In this document: positions 1 through 5,102 of the stretch, in pieces | Layout: the number at the start of each line of letters is the position of its first letter | Position numbering within the stretch: position 1 is the first letter of the stretch | Assembly: GCA_030619615.1 (NCBI GenBank) | Contig: JAUXBC010000055.1 | Span: 1-5,102 of the forward strand | DNA: 5,102 nucleotides | Direction: 5' to 3' | DNA from: Dehalococcoidia bacterium | GTDB taxonomy: Bacteria > Chloroflexota > Dehalococcoidia > E44-bin15 | The notes under the pieces: model-generated | Databases searched by the model: none | What the model was told of the DNA's origin: nothing | The model's input: only the letters and a program-made list of their open reading frames with translations | Position numbers and translations under genes: made by a program

Positions 1-1905
1 AAGAGGGATCTGGAGCAATGGTTCTTCAAAATCACCAACTACGCCGAGGAGCTCCTCGACCACAGCCACATTGAGTGGCCTGAGCGAATAAAGGCGATGC
101 AAAGGAACTGGATCGGCAAGAGCGAGGGGGTGGAGGTTGCCTTTGGCATCGAGGGAGGGGAGATTCGCGTTTTCACCACCCGCGCTGACACCATCTTTGG
201 CGTCACCTTTGTTGTTCTTGCCCCGGAGCACCCCCTGGTCGCTAAGCTCACCACACCGGAGCGCAGGGGGGAGGTGGAGCGCTACGTAGAGTGGGCGCGG
301 CGCCAATCTGAGATCGAGCGGGTATCTACGGGGAGGGAGAAGGGCGGCGTTTTCATAGGCTCCTATGCGATAAACAAGCTGAGTGGGGAGCGGGTGCCGA
401 TTTGGATCGCCGACTATGTGCTGATGACCTATGGCACGGGGGCGGTGATGGCGGTCCCCGCCCATGACACGCGGGATTTCGAGTTCGCCAAGATATTTGG
501 TCTGCCTATAAAGGTGGTCATCGCCCCTCAGGGATGGTCTGGCGAGGATTTAGAGGAGGCCTATGTCGAGCCGGGAACCATGGTCAATTCGGCGCAATTC
601 GATGACCTGCCCAGCGAGCAGGGGATGGAGGCCATCGCCGACTTCATCGAGGCCAGAGGCTACGGGGAGCGGAAGACGACATATCGGCTTCGCGACTGGC
701 TCATTTCAAGGCAACGCTACTGGGGAGCCCCCATCCCCATCGTTTATTGCGATAAGTGCGGGCTGGTTCCGGTGACTGAGGAGGATCTGCCGGTGCTCCT
801 CCCCGAGGATGCCGAGTTCAGACCTACGGGGGAATCCCCCCTGAAATACTGCGAGTCCTTTGTGAAAACCTCTTGCCCTAAGTGCGGTGCCCCGGCGCAG
901 CGGGAAACCGATACCATGGATACCTTCATTTGCTCCTCTTGGTATTTCCTGCGCTACACAAGCCCGGACCATGATGGGGCTCCTTTCGATGTCGGGAGGA
1001 TGAGATACTGGCTCCCCGTTGACCAATACACCGGCGGCGCAGAGCACGCCACCATGCATCTCCTCTACGCCCGCTTTTTCGTCAAGGCGCTTCGTGACCT
1101 GGGCCTGGTGGATTTCGACGAGCCCTTCGCTAGACTTTTTAACCAGGGGGTTATTGTCATTGAAAGGCAGAAGATGAGCAAGTCGAGGGGTAGGGTGATC
1201 ACCCCCGATGAGTATGTGGCTGACTTGGGTGCTGACGCCGTGCGTGCCTATCTCATGTTTATCGGACCCTGGGATCAGGGGGGAGAGTGGGACGACAGGG
1301 GCATCAAGGGGATAGCGCGCTGGCTCCATCGAGTGTGGCATCTTGTCCTGGATAGCTATAATGCTGAGTTCTCGAAAGCCATCGCTGAGCTCGCTGAAGG
1401 AGATGCGAATAGAGCGAAAAAGGAACTGAGGCATTTTACCCATAAGACCATTAAGAGGGTGACCGAGGACCTGGAGAGGTTCAGGTTCAACACCATGATC
1501 GCCGCCTTGATGGAGTTCACCAATTATCTGAGCAAGGTGCGGGAGGGAAATCTTATGGAACGTGCCGCTTGGCAGGAGGCCATCGATAGCCTCCTCGTGC
1601 TCCTTGCTCCCACAGCCCCACATCTGGCGGAGGAACTCTGGACCAGAACCGGTCACCCCTATAGCATCCACAACCAGCTCTTCCCCACCTGGGATCAGGA
1701 ACTCGCCGCCGAGGAGGAGTTCACCCTGGTGATTCAGGTCAATGGCAGGCTCAGGGATAGGGTTAGGGTGCCTGTCTCCATCACCGAGGAGGAGGCCCGT
1801 GAGCTGGCGCTAGGCCGGGAGCGCATAAAGCGCTATCTGGAGGAAGGCGAGAGCGCCGGGATAATCTATGTGCCGCGGCGACTGGTAAATATTGTGCTGA
1901 AATGA
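1..1905 (+). CDS. leuS: Leucyl-tRNA synthetase, 5'-truncated by the window edge
   Basis: Class I aminoacyl-tRNA synthetase that charges tRNA-Leu with leucine in the cytoplasm. The frame is open from base 1, so the ATG at 97 is internal; 634 residues are visible. Bacterial LeuRS is usually about 800-880 residues, so roughly 180-230 N-terminal residues, including the HIGH motif, lie outside. Fragment codons show, in order: the CP1 editing domain with the TTRADT threonine-rich motif (codons 59-64) and VPAHDTRD (editing aspartate at codon 159, equivalent to E. coli D345); RDWLISRQRYWG; a second zinc ribbon with Cys at codons 250, 253, 292 and 295; ETDTMDTF; KMSKS at codons 391-395 (bases 1171-1185); the helical anticodon-binding domain with RFNT near codon 495; and the C-terminal LVIQVNGRLRDR domain from about codon 576. 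There is almost nothing between GVIV and KMSKS, so the leucine-specific insertion of E. coli and Thermus is absent. The identification is secure. Confidence 0.98.
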   Translation, partial: KRDLEQWFFKITNYAEELLDHSHIEWPERIKAMQRNWIGKSEGVEVAFGIEGGEIRVFTTRADTIFGVTFVVLAPEHPLVAKLTTPERRGEVERYVEWARRQSEIERVSTGREKGGVFIGSYAINKLSGERVPIWIADYVLMTYGTGAVMAVPAHDTRDFEFAKIFGLPIKVVIAPQGWSGEDLEEAYVEPGTMVNSAQFDDLPSEQGMEAIADFIEARGYGERKTTYRLRDWLISRQRYWGAPIPIVYCDKCGLVPVTEEDLPVLLPEDAEFRPTGESPLKYCESFVKTSCPKCGAPAQRETDTMDTFICSSWYFLRYTSPDHDGAPFDVGRMRYWLPVDQYTGGAEHATMHLLYARFFVKALRDLGLVDFDEPFARLFNQGVIVIERQKMSKSRGRVITPDEYVADLGADAVRAYLMFIGPWDQGGEWDDRGIKGIARWLHRVWHLVLDSYNAEFSKAIAELAEGDANRAKKELRHFTHKTIKRVTEDLERFRFNTMIAALMEFTNYLSKVREGNLMERAAWQEAIDSLLVLLAPTAPHLAEELWTRTGHPYSIHNQLFPTWDQELAAEEEFTLVIQVNGRLRDRVRVPVSITEEEARELALGRERIKRYLEEGESAGIIYVPRRLVNIVLK

Positions 1906-1911
1906 GGGCTC

Positions 1912-1940
1912 TTGAGCTAAACCGTGGATTAGTGTATACT
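1912..1940 (+). promoter_or_regulatory. Candidate sigma70-type promoter for dnaN
   Basis: A -35-like TTGAGC (1912-1917; 4 of 6 to TTGACA) and a -10 TATACT (1935-1940; 5 of 6 to TATAAT) are separated by exactly 17 bases. The predicted start near 1947 would leave a leader of about 20 bases before the dnaN ATG. The -35 starts only 7 bases after the leuS stop. No convincing terminator lies between the genes, so leuS read-through could add to dnaN expression. This is seen by consensus match only. Confidence 0.6.
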
Positions 1941-1955
1941 ACTGGCAACATCCTT

Positions 1956-1963
1956 GGGGGTGA
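1956..1963 (+). promoter_or_regulatory. Ribosome binding site of dnaN
   Basis: GGGGGTGA matches the anti-Shine-Dalgarno complement GGAGGTGA with one mismatch and ends 3 bases before the ATG at 1967. It pairs with the 5' part of the anti-SD sequence, so the short distance is acceptable. It supports the ATG at 1967, which also begins the conserved clamp N-terminus. Confidence 0.6.
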
Positions 1964-1966
1964 GCT

Positions 1967-3100
1967 ATGAAGTTATCATGTCTTCAAGAGAATCTGAGTA
2001 AAGGTTTAGGCATTGTTGGCCGGGCGGTGGCCACCAGGACCACCTTGCCCATCACCAATAACATTCTTCTGGCTACGGACGAGGGGCGACTTAAGCTGGC
2101 CGCCACCAACCTGGAGATCGCCATCAGTTGCTGGCTGGGCGCCAAGGTGGAGGAGGAGGGTGCCATCACCATCCCCGCTCGACTGCTCACCGACTTCGTC
2201 AACTCTTTGCCCAACGAGAGGGTCGATATGACCCTTTCGCCACGCACCCGCACCCTTGAGCTCAAGTGTGCTCGCTTTGAGGGGCGCATCAATGGAGTGG
2301 AGGCCGAGGAGTTCCCCCCCATCCCTTCCATAGGTGAGGGGATAACCACGAAGATCGATGCTGAGGCCCTCCGTCTGGCGATCACCCAGGTGGCTTTTGC
2401 CGCTGCCACGGAGGAGACGAGGCCGGTGCTCACCGGGGTTCACAGCGAGTTCGATGGCGATAGGCTCACCCTGGCTGCCGCCGATGGCTTCAGGCTTGCC
2501 GTGCACAAAGCACCCCTGGCCGCACCGGTAGCAGAGAGGGCCGAGGTGATCATCCCGGCTCGTGCTCTTTCTGAGCTCCACCGCCTTCTTACCGATGAGG
2601 TGGAGCCTATCGAGGTAACCATCAACCCACAAAGAAGCCAGGTGCTCTTTCGCCTCAAGGATGTGGAGATGGTCTCTCAGTTGATCCAGGGAGCCTTCCC
2701 CAATTATACCCAGCTCATCCCCCAAAGCTATGTTACCCGCGCTGAGATAAGTCTCTCCGAGTTCGCCAAGGCAACGAGAACAGCCGCAATCTTCGCCCGC
2801 GAGGGAAGCGCCATTGTGCGCCTGTTAATAGTGCCCGGTGAGGAGCTAGCCCCGGGCAGGATCGTGCTCTCCGCTCGCGCTGAGGAGGTGGGGGACAATG
2901 TTGGCGAGGTCGATGCCACTGTGGAGGGGGAGGAGGCGAGGATCGCCTTCAACAGCAAGTATCTCTCCGATGTTTTGGGCGTTCTTCGCCAGGATAGGGT
3001 AGTCCTTGAGATCAGCAGCCCCTCAAGCCCTGGGGTGATCCGCCCCGTGGGCGTCGATAACTACGTGCACGTGGTCATGCCCATGTTCGTGCAGTGGTGA
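1967..3100 (+). CDS. dnaN: DNA polymerase III beta subunit (sliding clamp)
   Basis: Homodimeric ring clamp that encircles DNA and tethers polymerase III and other clamp-binding proteins. It has 377 residues against 366 in E. coli, so it is full length. Three tandem clamp domains fit at about residues 1-122, 128-250 and 255-377. Family signatures are the N-terminal QENLSKGLGIVGRA, LPITNNILL (27-35), AITIPARLL (66-74), RPVLTGV (152-158), AAADGFRLAV (170-179), AFPNYTQLIP (243-252), RIAFNSKYLSDVL (325-337) and the C-terminal VHVVMPM (367-373). The last residues FVQW replace the RL tail of E. coli, and positions equivalent to E. coli T172 and H175 in the protein-binding pocket are Ala and Phe. The start is set by the family N-terminus and the upstream SD site. 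It has its own candidate promoter and sits after leuS rather than beside dnaA or recF. A long antisense ORF across it is a shadow. Confidence 0.98.
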   Translation: MKLSCLQENLSKGLGIVGRAVATRTTLPITNNILLATDEGRLKLAATNLEIAISCWLGAKVEEEGAITIPARLLTDFVNSLPNERVDMTLSPRTRTLELKCARFEGRINGVEAEEFPPIPSIGEGITTKIDAEALRLAITQVAFAAATEETRPVLTGVHSEFDGDRLTLAAADGFRLAVHKAPLAAPVAERAEVIIPARALSELHRLLTDEVEPIEVTINPQRSQVLFRLKDVEMVSQLIQGAFPNYTQLIPQSYVTRAEISLSEFAKATRTAAIFAREGSAIVRLLIVPGEELAPGRIVLSARAEEVGDNVGEVDATVEGEEARIAFNSKYLSDVLGVLRQDRVVLEISSPSSPGVIRPVGVDNYVHVVMPMFVQW

Positions 3101-3137
3101 TTTCGCTTTTTCGCCCGTTAGGCCGTTTTTTGAGCAG

Positions 3138-3167
3138 AAGAGGTCACTCAGGAAGCGGCCTCTTTTT
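3138..3167 (+). terminator. Candidate Rho-independent terminator downstream of dnaN
   Basis: Left arm AAGAGGTC (3138-3145) pairs with GGCCTCTT (3157-3164) to give 8 pairs including one G-U, with an 11-base loop. The T run at 3163-3167 follows directly and overlaps the right arm. An alternative is AGGCCG (3120-3125) with CGGCCT (3156-3161), a perfect 6-pair GC-rich stem enclosing TGAG/CTCA and followed by CTTTTT. Either would end dnaN transcription. The T run overlaps the TAA of the facing exonuclease gene (3166-3168). In the opposite direction the uridine tract is poor. Confidence 0.5.
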
Positions 3168-3182
3168 AGGTCGAAAAGAGGC
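3158..3182. repeat. Perfect 9-bp inverted repeat across the 3' end of the exonuclease gene
   Basis: GCCTCTTTT (3158-3166) and AAAAGAGGC (3174-3182) are exact reverse complements separated by 7 bases. The repeat covers the last codons and the TAA of the - strand gene. Its left arm is also the right arm of the hairpin assigned to dnaN termination, so the two structures exclude each other in one RNA. It may protect the 3' end or help termination. Confidence 0.5.
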
Positions 3183-3630
3183 GGCTCTCCAGGATGGGCA
3201 GGTTGAGCACGTCCTCCTTATTATAAAGCAATAGGGTCTTAAGCGCCTCCTCGTCTTGCCACCTTTTATACCTGTCCCAGAGGTACATCGCCTCAAGGCC
3301 ATCGATCCCTTTGCTCAATCGGGGGATGCCTAGCTGTTCCTCCACCCTCTTCAGCCCACCGAAGAGGTTTTGCTGCCAGCAGTCGTACATCAGGTCGTGG
3401 GAGTGGAGGTGCGTGGTGAGGTCAACCCTAAGCTCTCTTTCGATAACGGGCAGATCGAAGCGACTTCCATTGTAGGTATAGAGGGTCTCCACCCCCTCCA
3501 GGATTTTCATGAGGTTGGATTTGGTTACCTCCTCACCCACCAGCTGAATAAACCGATGGTCGGCGCGATACACCCCGATAATGGTGATCTCGCCCCAAAA
3601 GGAGGTCTCAATGTCCAGATAAGCCTTCAC
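3166..3630 (-). CDS. Stand-alone RNase H-like DEDDy 3'-5' exonuclease (YprB/RNase_H_2-like)
   Basis: Predicted metal-dependent 3'-5' exonuclease of the DnaQ-like superfamily, 154 residues, cytoplasmic; whether it acts on DNA or RNA is unknown. All DEDDy motifs are present: ExoI YLDIET with D6 and E8, ExoII YNGSRFDLPVIE with D59, and ExoIII YNKED with Y136 and D140. The segments HDLMYDCW (78-85) and LKRVEEQLGIPR (93-104) match the RNase_H_2/YprB fold. The length is about that of the bare domain, with no helicase or TPR extension. The start is GTG at 3630-3628, because it immediately precedes the ExoI strand and has AGGAGG upstream. The frame stays open into the neighbouring dehydrogenase gene, but that extension has no domain character. 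It lies 77 bases downstream of the dehydrogenase gene on the same strand and converges on dnaN. The fold is confident, the biological role is not. Confidence 0.88.
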   Translation of the reverse strand: MKAYLDIETSFWGEITIIGVYRADHRFIQLVGEEVTKSNLMKILEGVETLYTYNGSRFDLPVIERELRVDLTTHLHSHDLMYDCWQQNLFGGLKRVEEQLGIPRLSKGIDGLEAMYLWDRYKRWQDEEALKTLLLYNKEDVLNLPILESRLFST

Positions 3631-3634
3631 GCCC

Positions 3635-3640
3635 CCTCCT
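3635..3640 (-). promoter_or_regulatory. Ribosome binding site that sets the GTG start of the exonuclease
   Basis: On the - strand AGGAGG is followed by GGGC and then GTG at 3630-3628. The 4-base spacing is short but usable. No in-frame ATG, GTG or TTG lies between this site and the end of the upstream gene. The SD overlaps the TAG (3641-3639) of a possible 16-codon leader ORF. Confidence 0.7.
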
Positions 3641-3641
3641 A

Positions 3642-3666
3642 AAAGCCCTCTTTGGCTTTCGAAGCC
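3642..3666 (-). repeat. Alternative stem-loops just upstream of the exonuclease SD
   Basis: The segment GGCTTT (3654-3659 on +) can pair with AAAGCC (3642-3647; 6 pairs, 6-base loop), and its GGCTT part can instead pair with AAGCC (3662-3666; 5 pairs, 3-base loop). In - strand RNA the first stem abuts the AGGAGG. The two stems exclude each other. Function is inferred only; the U tract after the first stem is too short for a convincing terminator. Confidence 0.35.
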
Positions 3667-3683
3667 CCGATATATTTTGTGGG

Positions 3684-3696
3684 GTTCATGATGAAC
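3684..3696. repeat. 13-base palindrome in the dehydrogenase-exonuclease gap
   Basis: GTTCAT, one central base, then ATGAAC form a perfect 6-bp inverted repeat. It starts 11 bases past the dehydrogenase TAG and about 55 bases before the exonuclease GTG. Flanking GGGG/CCCC-type bases on each side add partial symmetry. It could be a dimeric repressor operator or chance. On the - strand it contains the ATG of a 16-codon ORF. Confidence 0.35.
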
Positions 3697-3707
3697 TTTC
3701 CCCTTAG

Positions 3708-4850
3708 CTAGAGCCCCATCTCTCGGGCCACGATCCTTCGCTGGAATCGGGGATCGCCAAGGGCGAACTCCACTGCCTTTGCCCTCCTGTAGTAAAGGGT
3801 GGTATCCACCTCGCTGCAAAAGCCATAGGCACCGTGGATCTGGATGGCATCGGCGGTAACCCGCCGATAGGCGTTTGAGGTCCAAGCCTTAGCCATTGCC
3901 ACCTGCTTGGCGCAAGGGGTCCCCTCGCTGATCATCCATGCCGCCTGGTAGGTGAGGAGCCAGGCGCCATCGACCTCGATCAACATGTTGGCCATCTTAT
4001 GCTGAAGGCTTTGAAAGCTGCCGATGGGGCGCCCGAAGGCTACCCTCTCCTTGGAGTACTCCACAGACATCTCCAGCACCGCCTGGGCACCGCCCACCAT
4101 CTCGGCGCATAGCGCCACTGTGGCCTGGTTTATGATCTTAGCCAAAGGAGCCCAGCCCTGGTTTAGCTTGCCCAGGATATTCTTCCTGGGCACCCTCACA
4201 TCCTTAAAAGTCACCTCACACTGCTTGTCATGGCCGATTTCGCTGATCGTCTTGAGAGGGGTGCAGGCGATGCCTGGGGTGTGGGCATCCACCAAGAATA
4301 GGGTGATCCCCTCTTCAGGCGTCGCCCCATCTCCGGTCCTCGCCACACAAACCAGATAATCGGCTATATTGGCGTTGGGAACGAAGAGCTTGGAGCCATT
4401 AATTACATATTCCTCCCCCTGGGCGCTTGCCTTTGTGGCGATTGCTATTGGCTCATACCTAGCGCTGGGCTCGGTGAGCGCCAAGGAAAGGAGCAATTCG
4501 CCCCTCGCTATCTTTGGCAGGAGCTCCTGCTTCTGCTCCTCGGTGCCGCACTCAAGGATGGTATGACCGCCAAGAGCCACCGTCGCCAGGTGAGGGCTGG
4601 GGAATATCGCCCTACCCATTTCATCGTAGAGGATCGCCAGGTCCAGGAAATCGCCCCCAGCCCCGCCATATTCCTCAGGGAAGGTCAACCCCAGCCACCC
4701 CAGGTCGGCGATCCTGCGCCATAGCTGGGGGGAATAGCCCTCCTCGCTCTCCTCCAGCTCCCTGACCAGGGTGCTGGGGCACTCCTTGACCATGAAATCG
4801 CGGGCCATCGTTCTAAACATCACCTGTTCTTCCGAGAAATCGAGGTCCAT
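3708..4850 (-). CDS. Acyl-CoA dehydrogenase family protein, probable non-catalytic subunit of a heteromeric enzyme
   Basis: FAD-dependent acyl-CoA dehydrogenase fold (alpha,beta-desaturation of an acyl-CoA thioester), 380 residues, full length. The N-terminal helical domain runs about 1-120 (LDFSEEQ, GWLGLTFPEEYGG at 51-63). The middle beta domain is about 121-225 (LALTEPSA at 123-130, VINGSKLFVPNA at 149-160, FKDVRVPRKNILG at 215-227). The C-terminal helical domain is about 230-380 (ERVAFGRPIGSFQ at 268-280, IQIHGAYGF at 336-344, RRIVAREMG at 371-379). Aligned by eye with MCAD, the base position E376 is L364, in KAVEFALGD, and the alternative helix-G position (T255 in MCAD, Glu in isovaleryl-CoA dehydrogenase) falls on A243. 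No standard catalytic glutamate is therefore present, as in the non-catalytic subunits of FadE26/FadE27-type heterotetramers. The start ATG at 4850 has a strong AGGAGG 5 bases upstream. It lies 15 bases after another dehydrogenase gene, so co-translation is likely. Substrate unknown. Confidence 0.95.
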   Translation of the reverse strand: MDLDFSEEQVMFRTMARDFMVKECPSTLVRELEESEEGYSPQLWRRIADLGWLGLTFPEEYGGAGGDFLDLAILYDEMGRAIFPSPHLATVALGGHTILECGTEEQKQELLPKIARGELLLSLALTEPSARYEPIAIATKASAQGEEYVINGSKLFVPNANIADYLVCVARTGDGATPEEGITLFLVDAHTPGIACTPLKTISEIGHDKQCEVTFKDVRVPRKNILGKLNQGWAPLAKIINQATVALCAEMVGGAQAVLEMSVEYSKERVAFGRPIGSFQSLQHKMANMLIEVDGAWLLTYQAAWMISEGTPCAKQVAMAKAWTSNAYRRVTADAIQIHGAYGFCSEVDTTLYYRRAKAVEFALGDPRFQRRIVAREMGL

Positions 4851-4855
4851 AACTA

Positions 4856-4861
4856 CCTCCT
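4856..4861 (-). promoter_or_regulatory. Ribosome binding site of the complete acyl-CoA dehydrogenase
   Basis: AGGAGG (within AAGGAGGT on the - strand) lies 5 bases before the ATG at 4850-4848 and between it and the stop of the upstream gene (4868-4866). It is a near-ideal SD and fixes the start. Its position right after the upstream stop suggests translational coupling in one operon. Confidence 0.8.
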
Positions 4862-4865
4862 TGTA

Positions 4866-5102
4866 TTATGTGGGCAGACCCAGTCCCCTTATGGCGATGA
4901 TGTTCCTCTGGATCTCCGAGGTGCCCCCGGCGAGGGTGTAAGCGGGCGCCGCCCGATACCAGGATTCAGCACTACCACCGAGGTAGGCCCGCTTGGAGCC
5001 TATCTTTAAGGGGCTGTACAACCCCATGATCTCGGTGGCCGTTTGGGCTAGCCGCTGCGAGGTCTCACGGAGGTACATTGTGCCCATCGAGGTATAGTGA
5101 GG
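4866..5102 (-). CDS. Acyl-CoA dehydrogenase, C-terminal end only (probable catalytic partner subunit)
   Basis: The frame is open to the window edge, so the gene continues beyond 5102; the ATG at 5087 is internal. 78 residues are visible, the last helices of the acyl-CoA dehydrogenase C-terminal domain. The tail LAGGTSEIQRNIIAIRGLGLP (split here as LAGGTSEIQR, then NIIAIRGLGLP, fragment residues 57-77) is the signature of FadE-type large subunits. At the position of the MCAD glutamate E376 there is Gly (fragment G59, first G of AGGT). In this subfamily the base is usually a Glu on helix G, some 120 residues upstream and outside the window. It is the first visible gene of a - strand operon with the next dehydrogenase 15 bases downstream. 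The family is clear; the catalytic role is inferred. Confidence 0.92.
   Translation of the reverse strand, partial: PHYTSMGTMYLRETSQRLAQTATEIMGLYSPLKIGSKRAYLGGSAESWYRAAPAYTLAGGTSEIQRNIIAIRGLGLPT

Noticed and set aside
97..99. ATG at 97 as the leuS start
   Set aside because: Codons before it are open to base 1 and encode conserved LeuRS sequence (QWFFKITNYAEELL), so the gene is cut by the window, not starting here.
706..1671. 321-codon ORF antisense to leuS
   Set aside because: It lies entirely inside the well-conserved leuS frame, its translation has no recognisable domain, and long antisense frames are expected opposite GC-biased codons.
1905..1921. Short inverted repeat GGCTC-TT-GAGC after the leuS stop as a terminator
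   Set aside because: The loop is only 2 bases, the stem is short and there is no T run; the GAGC half is better explained as part of the dnaN -35 region.
1984..2725. Antisense ORFs of 149 and 239 codons opposite dnaN
   Set aside because: Both are fully covered by conserved dnaN sequence, show no domain character and have no supporting SD that I can see.
3631..3885. N-terminal extension of the exonuclease to an ATG at 3885
   Set aside because: The added 85 codons run through the end of the dehydrogenase gene and read as low-sense sequence; the GTG at 3630 has an adjacent AGGAGG and directly precedes the ExoI motif.
3370..4765. + strand ORFs of 65-111 codons opposite the exonuclease and dehydrogenase genes
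   Set aside because: They are shadows of conserved - strand genes with no recognisable product.
5085..5087. ATG at 5087 as the start of a small 73-residue gene
   Set aside because: The frame is open to the window edge and the product is only the C-terminal end of an acyl-CoA dehydrogenase, so it is a truncated view of a larger gene.
1..5102. Mobile element, CRISPR array, tRNA or defence system
   Set aside because: No transposase or integrase motifs, terminal repeats, regularly spaced repeats or tRNA-like folds were seen; nearly all bases are accounted for by five genes with short gaps.

Overview
The window reads as an ordinary bacterial chromosome segment of moderately high GC. It holds two housekeeping genes on the + strand that converge on a three-gene set on the - strand. 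The gene mix is leuS next to dnaN, a small stand-alone DEDDy exonuclease and paired acyl-CoA dehydrogenase subunits. The LeuRS is a bacterial type with a Thermus-like second zinc ribbon. Together these suggest a Chloroflexota lineage such as Dehalococcoidia, but that is a tentative inference from gene content and style; no 16S or other decisive marker is present.

Layout. Positions 1-1905 (+) are the 3' three quarters of leuS (leucyl-tRNA synthetase), with the 5' end cut off by the window. A 61-base gap carries a good sigma70-type promoter and a Shine-Dalgarno site. Then comes complete dnaN (sliding clamp, 1967-3100, +). The 65 bases from dnaN to the facing gene's stop (3101-3165) and the first bases beyond contain overlapping, mutually exclusive hairpins and U tracts, probably the terminator region. 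On the - strand, in transcription order, are the C-terminal end of an acyl-CoA dehydrogenase (5102-4866, 5' end outside the window), a complete second acyl-CoA dehydrogenase (4850-3708) and a 154-residue RNase H-like DEDDy exonuclease (3630-3166). The two dehydrogenase genes are 15 bases apart. The exonuclease lies 77 bases further on, behind a leader with a 13-base palindrome, a possible 16-codon ORF and alternative stem-loops. No gene-free stretch exceeds 300 bases.

How the genes relate. leuS and dnaN act in translation and replication and are linked only by position; dnaN appears to have its own promoter. The two dehydrogenases most likely form one heteromeric enzyme. The complete one lacks a glutamate at both known catalytic-base positions. 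The partial upstream one has Gly at the MCAD-type position, so it would have to carry its base further upstream, outside the window. This matches the FadE26/FadE27-type alpha2beta2 enzymes of actinobacterial steroid catabolism; the substrate here is unknown. I see no mobile element, CRISPR array, tRNA or rRNA, and no clear novel multi-gene system. The best leads are the catalytically incomplete dehydrogenase pair, the leader upstream of the exonuclease, and the clamp gene located away from dnaA/recF.
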